Assembly (NCBI GenBank): GCA_001735895.1
Contig: DS021200.1
Span: 343,718 to 387,420, forward strand
Source: Olavius algarvensis Gamma 3 endosymbiont
GTDB taxonomy: Bacteria > Pseudomonadota > Gammaproteobacteria > GCA-001735895
Reading direction: 5' to 3'
DNA length: 43,703 bases
Shown here: positions 27,801 to 36,938 of the stretch, piece after piece
Layout: every line of letters starts with the position of its first letter
Position numbering within the stretch: position 1 is the first letter of the stretch
Translations under genes and position numbers: made by a program
The notes under the pieces: model-generated
The model's database searches: none
Told to the model about the DNA's origin: nothing
Seen by the model: only the letters and a program-made list of their open reading frames with translations

Positions 27801-29827
27801 GCGCCGCTGAGATCTACGTACAAGGGCCCGCGCTCGATCGGCCAGATACCCTTATCGACGGCACGCCCGGCGGCGGCGAATAGGATGTAACTTTGCCCGC
27901 CGTAATGCGGCAGCGGTCGCTGCAGTGATTGCAGCGCGGCCGCATCGTCGGCGCTGATGATTAACACCGGATTACCGTTCGCCAGGCGCGCAGTCCAGGC
28001 CGCGGCCGACCAGGCCGAATCGCTTAATTCGGGCGGCTGCCGTAACCCTAGTCGACTCAATTGAGCGGCCAGATCGGCGCTGCCGGTGATCAACATCAAG
28101 GGGTGCTCGATGCCGCGGCTCAGCTGCAATTGCTCGAACCGGGGCGCGACATCCATCAACCTGGCGGCCAGATCACGGGCGACTCCGTTGAATTCCGCGT
28201 CTGCCGATCCGACCACGCTAACCGTTTTGGCATTCAAGGTAACGTCGCGCAGAATCGGCGGCGCCTCGTTTGGCTGCAACAGGCGGAACACGTCGCTGTC
28301 CGGATCGAAATGAAGGCTGCGGGGTTGCGCGCTGGTTACCCACTCGACTCGGGTCAGGTTTTCGCTAATCGAAATTTCGTGACGCTCGATGCCATTCGCG
28401 GTTTGCAACAACAGCGGAAGCTTGAATCGGTAACCCGAAACCGGCTGCAGGATTTCGACGCTGGTACGGAAACCGTCGGCGAGCCGATCCACGCGGTGAG
28501 CTCCGATACTTAGGCGGGGCGCCCCACTCCGATCCAGCCATTGCCGGAAAAACCAGTCGAGGCCGCGCCCGGCGCTATGCTCGAAGGCTTGCTGCAATTC
28601 ACCCCAGCCGGCGGTTTTAAATTTATTCTGTTGCCAGAAATGACGCAAACCCTGCTCGAATTCGAGCCCTCCGATTTCCAGTCTTAACATATGAAAAATG
28701 AAAGCAACCTTGTTGTAGCCGATGACTTGCGCGGCCTGGTGTTGCTTGGATATGAAACTGCGCACCGGCTGATCGCGCTCGCTGGGCAGGGCGGCATAAT
28801 CGCGCAACCACTTGATCCGCATCCCGCGGGCGACATCGGCCCCCTGCTCTGCGGCAAGCGCATAGTCGGCCATGTAGGTAGTCAAACCTTCGGACCAATT
28901 GCCGGTGGCGTAATCGACCCTGACTCCGTTGCCCCACCAGTTGTGCAGCACTTCGTGGGCCAGGGAACGGCCGCGCATGAATGGCAGTGGCAGCACCTGC
29001 CGTCCGACATAGGTCAGGTTGGGGAAACCGAGACCCACCGGCAAGGGCGCGGAGATTATGTGGAAGTCGGCGTAGGGGTAGGCGCCGACGGCCCTGTCGT
29101 AGCGCTGAATATAAGCGGCGGCGGCAGCGAGATAGATTTCGGACAGGGGAGCCAATTCTCGATGAAAATAACTGCGCAGCCGCAGTCCGTTGCTGCGCTG
29201 CTCACGTATTTGATAAGGCCCGGCGAATAGCGACGGCGCTTCCGTCGGCCGGGTAGCCTCGAATACCGCCTGATAAAACTCCGCATCGGAGTCTTCATCG
29301 ATCAGTTTACCGGTTGCAACCGCGCGCTGCGCCACCGGCACCTTGACCTGCAACCGATAGGACATGGATTCGGCAGTAGGTTGCGGAATCCAGCTATCGT
29401 ATGCCGGCAGGTAGGCGCCATCCTCGCCGCTGCTGCTACGCGCGCTGGCGGGACGCTGCCCCGCGCCGCGCGGCGGTACGACCCCGCGCAAGACGAAATC
29501 GAGCCGATGCCGACCGGCATCGGGCAAAGCCAGAACATAATCATGACCCTGTCGTTGCGCCTCGGCCCGCATGCCGTCGATAGCAAGCTTCTCGATTACG
29601 AGCCAGGAGGCGAGGCGAAACCGATAGCGCTCGCGCCCCGTCACTACCAGATTGTCGTCGATCCGAATCTCGCCGCTGGACGGCGTCAACGCAACCGCGA
29701 TCCTGTGTTGTAGCGGTGGAGCGGCGGCCTGTAGCGGCAAGGCGGCACTCGCCAGCAACAACGTGGCGGCGGCTAACAATCTCGGCAAGCTATTCAAAGC
29801 TTTGCGGAAACCGGGCGATGATCTCAA
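27797..29827 (-). CDS. Exported M1-family metallopeptidase
   Basis: 676 residues from TTG 29827, overlapping the upstream gene; a second TTG at 29797 is possible. Residues 12-35 form a signal peptide. The zinc site is HEVLHNWWGN (H291, E292, H295) with the third ligand E313 in WSEGLTTYMADY, exactly 18 residues on. The aminopeptidase GAMEN motif is replaced by LGFPNLT, so exopeptidase activity is uncertain. The C-terminal 200 residues are a less conserved domain. It is coupled to the ChaN-PDZ gene (38-bp overlap) and converges tail to tail with the Rieske gene. Confidence 0.9.
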   Translation of the reverse strand: MRSSPGFRKALNSLPRLLAAATLLLASAALPLQAAAPPLQHRIAVALTPSSGEIRIDDNLVVTGRERYRFRLASWLVIEKLAIDGMRAEAQRQGHDYVLALPDAGRHRLDFVLRGVVPPRGAGQRPASARSSSGEDGAYLPAYDSWIPQPTAESMSYRLQVKVPVAQRAVATGKLIDEDSDAEFYQAVFEATRPTEAPSLFAGPYQIREQRSNGLRLRSYFHRELAPLSEIYLAAAAAYIQRYDRAVGAYPYADFHIISAPLPVGLGFPNLTYVGRQVLPLPFMRGRSLAHEVLHNWWGNGVRVDYATGNWSEGLTTYMADYALAAEQGADVARGMRIKWLRDYAALPSERDQPVRSFISKQHQAAQVIGYNKVAFIFHMLRLEIGGLEFEQGLRHFWQQNKFKTAGWGELQQAFEHSAGRGLDWFFRQWLDRSGAPRLSIGAHRVDRLADGFRTSVEILQPVSGYRFKLPLLLQTANGIERHEISISENLTRVEWVTSAQPRSLHFDPDSDVFRLLQPNEAPPILRDVTLNAKTVSVVGSADAEFNGVARDLAARLMDVAPRFEQLQLSRGIEHPLMLITGSADLAAQLSRLGLRQPPELSDSAWSAAAWTARLANGNPVLIISADDAAALQSLQRPLPHYGGQSYILFAAAGRAVDKGIWPIERGPLYVDLSGA

Positions 29828-31010
29828 TTGTTTTATCGTCGCGTTTCAGTTTCAGCGGTAGCCAGGTTCCCGGCGCCTGACGCTGGATAACCGCGATCAG
29901 CTCGCTGGTCGTTGCGGTATCGAATCCGGCCGCCACCAGAATCTCGTCGCCCTTGCGAATGCCGCTGGCGGCGGCGACACTATCGTCGACCACCCGCATC
30001 ACGCGCACGCCGTCCGCGCCGTCTTCGATCAGGATACCCAGTTGCGGGCGCGCCGCTGGCGCCTGTTCGGCGGCGGCATCGAGCACGAATACCGCGGTCG
30101 CCAGATCCAGCGGCAGCGGATCGCAGTCGTCCCTGCTATCCAACGGTAACAACACGTCGACATCCTCGATACCCATATCGGCCAGTTGATGCGGAATACC
30201 GTAACCATACTCGAGGTGGCCGCGGCCGATGATGCCGACCAGCAATGCCTTCGGATCTCGCCGATGGCCGGCGGCCAGGGCTTCGGCCATGGCCCGGTCC
30301 CAGGTAAGCTGGGCATCGACAAAATTGGCAAAGGCATCGCTGTCTCTGATCTCAACGACGCTTGGCGGATCGTCCCCGTCGTGCTCGCTCGCCGCCTTGC
30401 TGAACGTCCTTTTATAGGCAAACAATTGTGCCAGCGATTCGCGATAGGCCTCGCTGGCCGGTGCCGGATCCGACAATCCCAGCCGCTGTTCTGCTTCGAT
30501 ACCGTCCCAACCTTCCTGTCCGACACGCGCTACCAGCTCGCGATCGATGTTCAACGCCAGTGTCGGCAATCGGTTGAGGCGGGCGAAATGCAGCAGCGGC
30601 AAGTAGAGTTCGGGGTCATAACCCCAGACTTCGCGCCAATCGGATTGCTCGAGGAATTCGGCCTGGGTTATCTCACCGGCGCTCCAGGCATCGAGCACCG
30701 ATTGCGCCCGCCGCGGCAGCATTTCGAATCCAAGCATGAGATTGGCGTTGCGCGAGTGCAGCGCCGCCAGCATGTAGAGTTGCCAGCGATGATGGGCGGT
30801 CGCCGTGTGAGCTTCACCCAATAATACGATGCGCGTTTCGGAGAGGCGCTCGAATAAATTTTCGCTGCTGATAGTTTCACCGCTGCTGGGATCGAGCCAT
30901 TGCGCAACATGCGGCGCGCAACTGCCTGCCGCGGGTTCGCTCTGCGCCAAAGCGAGACGGGGTAGCAAAAGTATCAGGGCGATCAGGCAAATCCTTGCGC
31001 TGGCTTTCAT
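29790..31010 (-). CDS. ChaN-type haem/Tiki-fold protein fused to a PDZ domain
   Basis: 406 residues. Residues 1-22 form a signal peptide (ARICLIALILLLPRLALA). Residues 40-300 match the ChaN domain (also called haem-binding uptake, Tiki superfamily): IVLLGEAHTATAHHRWQL, FEMLPRRAQ, GIIGRGHLEYGYGIPHQL. Residues 320-400 form a PDZ domain (LGILIEDGADGVRVMRVV, SGIRKGDEILVAAG). There is no lipobox. The Tiki fold suggests a metal-dependent peptidase or haem binder, and the PDZ may recruit the M1 peptidase encoded next. The stop overlaps the M1 frame. Confidence 0.85.
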   Translation of the reverse strand: MKASARICLIALILLLPRLALAQSEPAAGSCAPHVAQWLDPSSGETISSENLFERLSETRIVLLGEAHTATAHHRWQLYMLAALHSRNANLMLGFEMLPRRAQSVLDAWSAGEITQAEFLEQSDWREVWGYDPELYLPLLHFARLNRLPTLALNIDRELVARVGQEGWDGIEAEQRLGLSDPAPASEAYRESLAQLFAYKRTFSKAASEHDGDDPPSVVEIRDSDAFANFVDAQLTWDRAMAEALAAGHRRDPKALLVGIIGRGHLEYGYGIPHQLADMGIEDVDVLLPLDSRDDCDPLPLDLATAVFVLDAAAEQAPAARPQLGILIEDGADGVRVMRVVDDSVAAASGIRKGDEILVAAGFDTATTSELIAVIQRQAPGTWLPLKLKRDDKTIEIIARFPQSFE

Positions 31011-31105
31011 TAACTGGCGACTCCACGGGGATTGATAAAACAGGGTACTGGTAGGGGTCTCGATTGCATTCGGATCAACTTCAAAACTATGACACCCGGC
31101 GCGGG

Positions 31106-31819
31106 TCAGGGTTCAACCAGGGCGAGGCTGATGCGCTTGTTCTGCCGGCCCTTATTCTTGAGCCCGGTTACCACGAGCTCGCCGATCTCGGCGGTGTTGG
31201 CAACGTGGGTACCGCCGCAGGGTTGGTAGTCGGTGTCCGCGATAGTGATGGTACGCACGCTGCCCTGCCCGCGCGGCGGTTGCACCGACATGGTCCGCAC
31301 CAGGCCGGGATTCTGATCGAGTTCATCGTCGGTAATCGTACCGACGGTTACCGGAATAGCTTTTGCCACCAGGGCATTCAGCCCGGCCGTCAGCGCCTCC
31401 TTGTCGACCACCTCGCCCTGCAGATCGAAATCGAGCCGGCTTTCGGTTTCGCCAACGGCGCCCCCCGTCGCTTGCGCGGTGATCAGCGAACACACCAAAT
31501 GCATACTGGTGTGCATGCGCATCAGTCGATGACGCCGCTGCCAGTCAATCTCCATGTCGACCGCAGCGCCCGCCTGGATCGCACTCAAATCCTCGCTTTC
31601 GATAAAGTGAATGATATTGTTTCGGTCCGGGGCATAACGCGTATCCACCACTTTATATTCCCGGCCGTTTATCGTCAGCCGGCCGATATCGCCGGGCTGC
31701 CCTCCGCCCAGCGGATAAAATATGGTGGCCGCTAGAATGACGCCATCGTCGAGTACTTCGACCACTCGACTGGCCAGTGTCTTCTGGTAACTGTCTTGGT
31801 AAAATACTTTTTCCGTCAT
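31106..31819 (-). CDS. alaX: Alanyl-tRNA editing protein AlaX
   Basis: 237 residues. Stand-alone editing domain that hydrolyses Ser or Gly mischarged onto tRNA-Ala. Zinc ligands are visible in RMHTSMHLV (HxxxH) and QPCGGTHVAN (Cys and His), as in AlaRS editing domains. The FYPLGGGQPGDIG block is the usual GGGQ loop. It is divergent from dinB with 76 bp between them. Confidence 0.93.
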   Translation of the reverse strand: MTEKVFYQDSYQKTLASRVVEVLDDGVILAATIFYPLGGGQPGDIGRLTINGREYKVVDTRYAPDRNNIIHFIESEDLSAIQAGAAVDMEIDWQRRHRLMRMHTSMHLVCSLITAQATGGAVGETESRLDFDLQGEVVDKEALTAGLNALVAKAIPVTVGTITDDELDQNPGLVRTMSVQPPRGQGSVRTITIADTDYQPCGGTHVANTAEIGELVVTGLKNKGRQNKRISLALVEP

Positions 31820-31895
31820 CGTCTGGACTAGCGCTCGGTCTTTTGGGATGCGGTGATTCTTACTCAGCCGGAAGCCCGAAGCAAGTCAATAACCC

Positions 31896-32976
31896 GTGAA
31901 TTCGACCGCAGCAGCCAATCGCAAGATCATCCACATCGATGCCGACTGTTTTTATGCCGCGGTCGAGGTGCGCGACAATCCGGCACTCAAGGGCAAGCCG
32001 ATCGCGGTCGGCGGCAGCGCCCTGCGCCGCGGCGTCGTGGCCACCGCGAGTTACGAAGCGCGCAAGTTCGGGGTGCGCTCGGCGATGGCGAGCGCAACCG
32101 CGGTCAAGCGTTGCCCCCAGTTAATACTGATTCCGGGGCGGATGTCGGTTTATCGCGAAGCGTCACGCCAAATGCATGAAATATTTTCCGATTACACCGA
32201 TCTGATCGAACCGCTGTCGCTGGATGAAGCCTTTCTCGACGTATCCGATTGCCCTCGCTGCCGCGGCAGCGCAACGCTAATCGCCGAGGAGATTCGCCGC
32301 CGCATCGCCAAAGATATCGGCATTACCGTATCCGCCGGAATCGCAGCCAACAAGTTCATCGCCAAGGTCGCCAGCGACTGGAACAAGCCCAATGGGCAGT
32401 ATGTGGTAACGCCAACCCAGATCGACGGTTTTCTCGAAACCTTGCCGGTTAATCGAATCTGGGGCGTGGGCAAGGTAACCGCGCAACGGCTCGAGCAACA
32501 GGGCATCAAAAACCTGCGGCGATGTGCGCCGTTATGACATCTATCATTTCGTGCAGCAATTCGGTCAATTCGGCGAGCACATCCATCGACTCGCCCACGG
32601 CATCGACGATCGGCCCGTGATCTCGGAATGGCGGCGCAAGTCGGTTAGCGTCGAACACACTTATGAAGAAGACCTGCCCGACCTGGAGAGCTGTCGGCAA
32701 CGGCTGCCGGCGCTGCTCGAATCCTTGCAAAAGCGACTCGACCGGCTCGACGAGGATTACCGCATTCAAAACTGTTTCCTCAAAATGAAGTTTTTCGACT
32801 TCAATCAAACCACGATCGAACGCCAGCAAACCGAACCGAGTTACGCCGACTATGCCATGTTATGCGAGGAAGCCTGGCAGCGCGGCCAGGTGCCGGTGCG
32901 ACTGCTGGGTATCGGCGCTCGCCTGCTCGATCTGACCGACGCCAGCGGACAGATGGATTTATTCGAGGAATTGTGA
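31896..32976 (+). pseudogene. dinB: DNA polymerase IV, frameshifted
   Basis: Starts at GTG 31896. Y-family signatures are intact: [11 protein letters not shown] (D15 and D17) and [10 protein letters not shown] (D110, E111), then the thumb [15 protein letters not shown]. After [16 protein letters not shown] the frame breaks. An AAAAA at 32508-32512 has one extra A compared with the expected [12 protein letters not shown], giving a stop at 32535-32537. The little-finger domain continues in the next frame to 32976 and ends with the clamp-binding QMDLF. Full length would be about 359 residues. Slippage in the A5 run or a sequencing error could restore it. Confidence 0.85.
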
Positions 32977-33116
32977 CCCAATTCCCGAAATCTGCAATTC
33001 TCAGTACAAATTATAATATTTACACTTGTTTTTATTTATCAGCTAGATATGCTCAACATTAGAAGTAAGTTAATAGATTTATCGGCTAACTTAGGACATA
33101 TAGGGCTAGGATACTC

Positions 33117-33305
33117 ATGGGCAAGAAAGCTAGGGCTCCCAAGTTCGAAACACTGATCTCGACCCCCTGGGGCATGTCACCGGACAACTCTTATTACGGC
33201 GATCCCCGTTACGTCGAAAAAGAACAGCACGGACTGGAGCATATCGAACGCGACAAGACCGACGAAGAAGGCGTCGAGCAGGTCGTGATTCTGGGCTACA
33301 ACTAA
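33117..33305 (+). CDS. Small acidic protein of unknown function
   Basis: 62 residues, start ATG with AGGA 6 nt upstream. The protein is polar and has no signal peptide: basic first nine residues, a central WGMSPDNSYYGDPRYVEKEQ, then an acidic HIERDKTDEEGVEQ. It has no hydrophobic segment and no cysteines. I do not recognise it. It is preceded by 140 bp of AT-rich DNA containing TATAAT near 33017, so it may have its own promoter. Codon use is like the neighbours. Confidence 0.5.
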   Translation: MGKKARAPKFETLISTPWGMSPDNSYYGDPRYVEKEQHGLEHIERDKTDEEGVEQVVILGYN

Positions 33306-33413
33306 CCCCCCGAACAGACTCCCGGGGTTCTGTCGCGGCTTCGCCTCGATGCCCCACTGTTTTTTTTCCCTGCCGGGCCGGCGCCGTGACGGCGCTACGG
33401 CTGCAATTACCAT

Positions 33414-34130
33414 ATGACTAATGACATCTTGCTGGTTCTGATCGCGTTCGGCACCTCGACGCTGACCGCGATCACCGGCGTGGGCGGCGGCATGTTGCTG
33501 ATCGCCCTGATCCCTGGATTTTTACCCGCAGCCGCGATCGTGCCGGTGCACGGTGCGGTCCAGTTGGTATCGAATACCAGCCGCGCTTTTTTCGGCTGGC
33601 GCTTTATGCGCCTCGAACTGGTATCCGGATTTATCGGCGGTGCTTGCCTCGGCGGCATTGCGGCGGCCGGAATTACGCAGCATATCAACCTGGAGTACAG
33701 CCCGCTATTCATCGCTGCCTATATTCTCTACAACCTTTGGGGTCCGCCCCTGAAGCTCGAAATCCCGGGCGCCGGCGAGTTTGTCGTCATCGGCGCGCTG
33801 CAGACCGGGTTGAGCATGATTGTCGGGGCTACCGGGCCTATGGGACAGGCGGCCCTGTTGCGGCGCGGTTTGCAGCGCGACGCCCAGGTGGTCACCGCCG
33901 CGGTCATGATGACCTTCACCCATCTGATCAAAATTATCCTGTTCGCGATACTCGGATTTTCGTTTGTGGCCTACTGGCAAATCATTGCCGGCATGTCGCT
34001 TGGCGTGATTGCCGGCGCCTGGCTTGGCACCCACATCCGCTATCGTATCCCCGAAGCTCCGTTTAAAACGTTTCTGCGCTGGTTATTGACGCTGTTAGCC
34101 GTACGCATGATATATATTACATTTGCCTGA
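33414..34130 (+). CDS. TSUP/TauE-SafE family permease
   Basis: 238 residues with about eight hydrophobic segments in two repeats. The family glycine-rich motif appears as TAITGVGGGMLLIALI in the first repeat and MIVGATGPMGQAALLRRG in the second. Members export sulfite or organic sulfonates or take up small acids; the substrate here is unknown. Likely a single-gene unit. Confidence 0.88.
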   Translation: MTNDILLVLIAFGTSTLTAITGVGGGMLLIALIPGFLPAAAIVPVHGAVQLVSNTSRAFFGWRFMRLELVSGFIGGACLGGIAAAGITQHINLEYSPLFIAAYILYNLWGPPLKLEIPGAGEFVVIGALQTGLSMIVGATGPMGQAALLRRGLQRDAQVVTAAVMMTFTHLIKIILFAILGFSFVAYWQIIAGMSLGVIAGAWLGTHIRYRIPEAPFKTFLRWLLTLLAVRMIYITFA

Positions 34131-34192
34131 ATTCCTCGCAGATTCGCCAGTAACGGTAAGCGCTTGTCCGGTGGGCTCACACAGCTTCGATA

Positions 34193-35170
34193 TCAGCGGC
34201 AATGCCACCGCAGCAGCTGTAAAATCCGGTCTTCGACCCAGCTGCGCGCGGCCAGACTTTCGATGAAGCCGCAGTGGCCGCCGTAACGATGGGTTTCGAC
34301 ATGCAAATTTTCGGTCGGGTCGATACGCGCCAGGTCATCGACGGGAATAATCGGATCGTCTTCGCTCGCGATCAGGTAGGCGGGCATCGCCATGGATGAC
34401 AGGCGATCGCCCACTAGCGCATAGGCGGCAAAATAATCTTCGACCTGTTGGTAGATGGTGTGACTGGGGATGAATAGTCGATTCAAATCGTCGATCGTTT
34501 TAGCGGCCGCCAGATCCGCCGCATAATCGTGCTCCGGAAAACACTCCAGCTTGCGCTGCAGCGAGCGCTGCCAACGCTTGAAAAAATAACGCTCGTAAAC
34601 GAAGAAACCCCGGTTCAGGGCATCCATCGCACGCGCCGGGTCGGCCGGCGGGCAAACCGCGATGCTGGCATCGAGCCCCAGCGCCTCGCCCGCGTCGGCC
34701 GCGACCCGCAGCGCGAAACTGGCACCGAGTGAAAATCCGGCCAAAAAAACATGCGCATAGTCCCGGCCGTTCACAAAACCCCGCAGCGCGCTCGCGACCT
34801 CGGGGGAACGCGTCGAATTGAACAACTCCCGGTTCAGGTGATGCGAATCGCCGTGATCGCGCAGGTTCAGCCGCAACACGTCGAATCCCTGCGCCAGCAG
34901 GCGCGCGGCCGTGGTAAGCATATACGAGGAGCGGCTCGAACCCTCCCAACCGTGCAGCAGAACCACCAGGGCCGACCTGTCGTGCCGGGCGCGATCGAGC
35001 TCGGCCAGCAGGCGCGTGCCGTCCTCGGCCGGCAGGATTAACGCCTCCGTGCTTAGCGTTTGCAAAATCCTGCGCGCGCGCAGGCGCCGCGGCCCCTGGC
35101 TGTTGAGCACGGTCTGCAGATGCGCATTGCGCAGATGTCGCGGGGGCTTGAATGCGGATGATTCGGGCAC
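34193..35170 (-). CDS. YheT-type alpha/beta hydrolase
   Basis: 325 residues from GTG 35170. The family opening FKPPRHLRNAHLQTVLNS and VVLLHGWEGSSRSSYM are typical of the YheT/ABHD group. The nucleophile Ser lies in AGFSLGASF; the acid is probably in SEDDPIIPV and the His in RYGGHCGFIE. It presumably cleaves an ester or thioester, but the substrate is unknown. It is divergent from the ureohydrolase gene. Confidence 0.9.
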   Translation of the reverse strand: MPESSAFKPPRHLRNAHLQTVLNSQGPRRLRARRILQTLSTEALILPAEDGTRLLAELDRARHDRSALVVLLHGWEGSSRSSYMLTTAARLLAQGFDVLRLNLRDHGDSHHLNRELFNSTRSPEVASALRGFVNGRDYAHVFLAGFSLGASFALRVAADAGEALGLDASIAVCPPADPARAMDALNRGFFVYERYFFKRWQRSLQRKLECFPEHDYAADLAAAKTIDDLNRLFIPSHTIYQQVEDYFAAYALVGDRLSSMAMPAYLIASEDDPIIPVDDLARIDPTENLHVETHRYGGHCGFIESLAARSWVEDRILQLLRWHCR

Positions 35171-35258
35171 GGCAATCGGGCTTCACTGTCGAGTTAGGCT
35201 GACTGACGCCGTTATATCAGGAATCGAATAAAAACGCTTTGTTTCGACGCGATATCGT

Positions 35259-35264
35259 TATACT
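35259..35264 (+). promoter_or_regulatory. Candidate -10 box of the ureohydrolase gene
   Basis: TATACT ends 32 bp before the ATG at 35297, at a normal distance for a short leader. No convincing -35 box is seen at 16-18 bp, so the promoter may need an activator. Confidence 0.35.
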
Positions 35265-35296
35265 GCTGCCAGATCAATCGTATAAGCTAGCTAACC

Positions 35297-36268
35297 ATGG
35301 CGAACATACCCAAATCCTACCAACCGATTCCCGGGGATGAATTACCGCGCTTTGCCGGCATCGCCACCTTTATGCGCCTGCCCCACATCGCAGCAACCGA
35401 GGCTGACGAAGTCGACATCGGCTTGATCGGCGTTCCCTGGGACGGCGGCACCACCAATCGCGCCGGAGCGCGCCACGGACCGCGCCAGATTCGCGACCTG
35501 TCGACGATGGCGCGCAACGCCCACCACGCCACCGGCATCACGCCATTCGAATTGTGTAACTGCGCCGACCTCGGCGATACGCCGGTCAACCCGGTCGATA
35601 TCGAAGATACCCTGAAACGGGTCGAGGATTTTTATGCGCAGGTCGTCAAGCAGGGAATCGTGCCGCTGACCGCCGGCGGCGATCACTTGATCACGCTGCC
35701 GATCATGCGCGCGCTGTGCCGGGACGGGCCGGTCGGCATGGTGCATTTCGACGCACATACCGATACCCTGGACCGCTACTTCGGCGAATCGAAGTACACC
35801 CACGGCACGCCATTTCGGCGCGCCATCGAGGAAGGACTGCTCGATCCTGAACGCACTGTGCAAATCGGGATTCGCGGCGCGTTGTACAGCAGCAGCGACA
35901 AGGACTGGGGCCTTGAACAAGGTATTCGTGTGATCGAAATCGAGGAATATAACGAGCTTGGCATCAACGCCGTTATCGCCGAAGCGCGACGCGTGGTCGG
36001 CGACGCTAAAGCCTACGTCAGTTTTGACGTCGACGCGCTGGACCCCGTGTATGCGCCCGGCACCGGCACCCCCGAAATCGGCGGCATTACGACTTATGAC
36101 GCACAACGGATGCTTCGCGGTCTGCGAGGACTCAACTTGATTGGCGGCGATGTCGTCGAAGTCTCGCCGCCGTTTGACCCGTCTGGCAACACCGCGCTGG
36201 TGGCGGTAACGATGATGTTTGAAATTCTGTGCCTGCTGGCCGAAATTATCGATCAGCGGCGGGCTTGA
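35297..36268 (+). CDS. Agmatinase/guanidinobutyrase-family ureohydrolase
   Basis: 323 residues. Manganese ligands of the arginase fold are present: GGDH, FDAHTDT and SFDVDALDP. The opening ELPRFAGIATFMRLP and AHGTPFRRA-like YTHGTPFRRAIEEGLL resemble guanidinobutyrase and guanidinopropionase (GbuA/GpuA) more than classical SpeB. The predicted reaction is hydrolysis of a guanidino compound to an amine plus urea. It converges with the LysE gene, the stops being adjacent. Annotation as speB would be the conservative choice. Confidence 0.85.
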   Translation: MANIPKSYQPIPGDELPRFAGIATFMRLPHIAATEADEVDIGLIGVPWDGGTTNRAGARHGPRQIRDLSTMARNAHHATGITPFELCNCADLGDTPVNPVDIEDTLKRVEDFYAQVVKQGIVPLTAGGDHLITLPIMRALCRDGPVGMVHFDAHTDTLDRYFGESKYTHGTPFRRAIEEGLLDPERTVQIGIRGALYSSSDKDWGLEQGIRVIEIEEYNELGINAVIAEARRVVGDAKAYVSFDVDALDPVYAPGTGTPEIGGITTYDAQRMLRGLRGLNLIGGDVVEVSPPFDPSGNTALVAVTMMFEILCLLAEIIDQRRA

Positions 36269-36865
36269 CTAGGGCCCGACGAACAACACCGGGTACAGGG
36301 TTGCCACCAGCAATAGCGCCATTGAATAGTTGAACCACCGCAACCTTACGCCCTGACTCAGGAAACGCTGCATTTTTTGCCCCATCACTACCCAGACAAA
36401 AATCGAGGGCAGATTGATGGCGCCAAAAATCAACGCCAGCAAGCCAACCGCCACCAAATTTTGGGACGGCGCGTAAACGCTTACACCGGTCAAAGCCATG
36501 GCCCATGCCTTGGGATTAACCCACTGGAAAAGGGCGGCTTGAATCGTACTGAGCGGCGCGCCTGCCGAGGGCGCGTTTTTATTGCTTGAAGTCGCGATCT
36601 TCCACGCCAGATAAAGCAGATAAACAATACTGAAGGCGCGTAATAGTTCGTAGCCGACGGGGTAAACATCGAATACCCGCATCAATCCGGTTCCAACCAG
36701 GATTATCATCAGTACGAATCCGAATGCCACGCCGAACATATGCGGCAACGTGCGCCGCACGCCGAAATTGGCGCCGGATGCCATTAGCATCAGATTGTTA
36801 GGGCCCGGCGTCGCCGAGCTGACAAAGGCAAAAGCCACCAGCGCGATTAACAATTCGATATCCAC
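36269..36865 (-). CDS. LysE-family amino-acid exporter
   Basis: 198 residues from GTG 36865; a TTG at 36889 would add 8 residues. Five to six hydrophobic helices are present, with the LysE family start LLIALVAFAFVSSATPGPNN and the block FQWVNPKAWAMALTGV. It exports basic or neutral amino acids or amines from the cytoplasm. It is divergent from an Lrp regulator with a 73-bp AT-rich gap, a common arrangement for Lrp-controlled exporters. Confidence 0.9.
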   Translation of the reverse strand: MDIELLIALVAFAFVSSATPGPNNLMLMASGANFGVRRTLPHMFGVAFGFVLMIILVGTGLMRVFDVYPVGYELLRAFSIVYLLYLAWKIATSSNKNAPSAGAPLSTIQAALFQWVNPKAWAMALTGVSVYAPSQNLVAVGLLALIFGAINLPSIFVWVVMGQKMQRFLSQGVRLRWFNYSMALLLVATLYPVLFVGP

Positions 36866-36938
36866 GAAGACAATTTTAAACCGATTCAATGGAAATTTTA
36901 TTGCAAATAATGTCCAGATTTCAGAAAATTAACAACTA

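Noticed and set aside
33306-33370. Terminator after the small ORF with a T8 run at 33360
   Set aside because: The AACCCC/GGGGTT stem is short and more than 25 bp from the T run.
34500-35186. 228-residue minus-strand ORF overlapping the YheT gene
   Set aside because: Same strand but a different frame; the YheT frame has full family motifs, and this one is Arg/Ala-rich junk.
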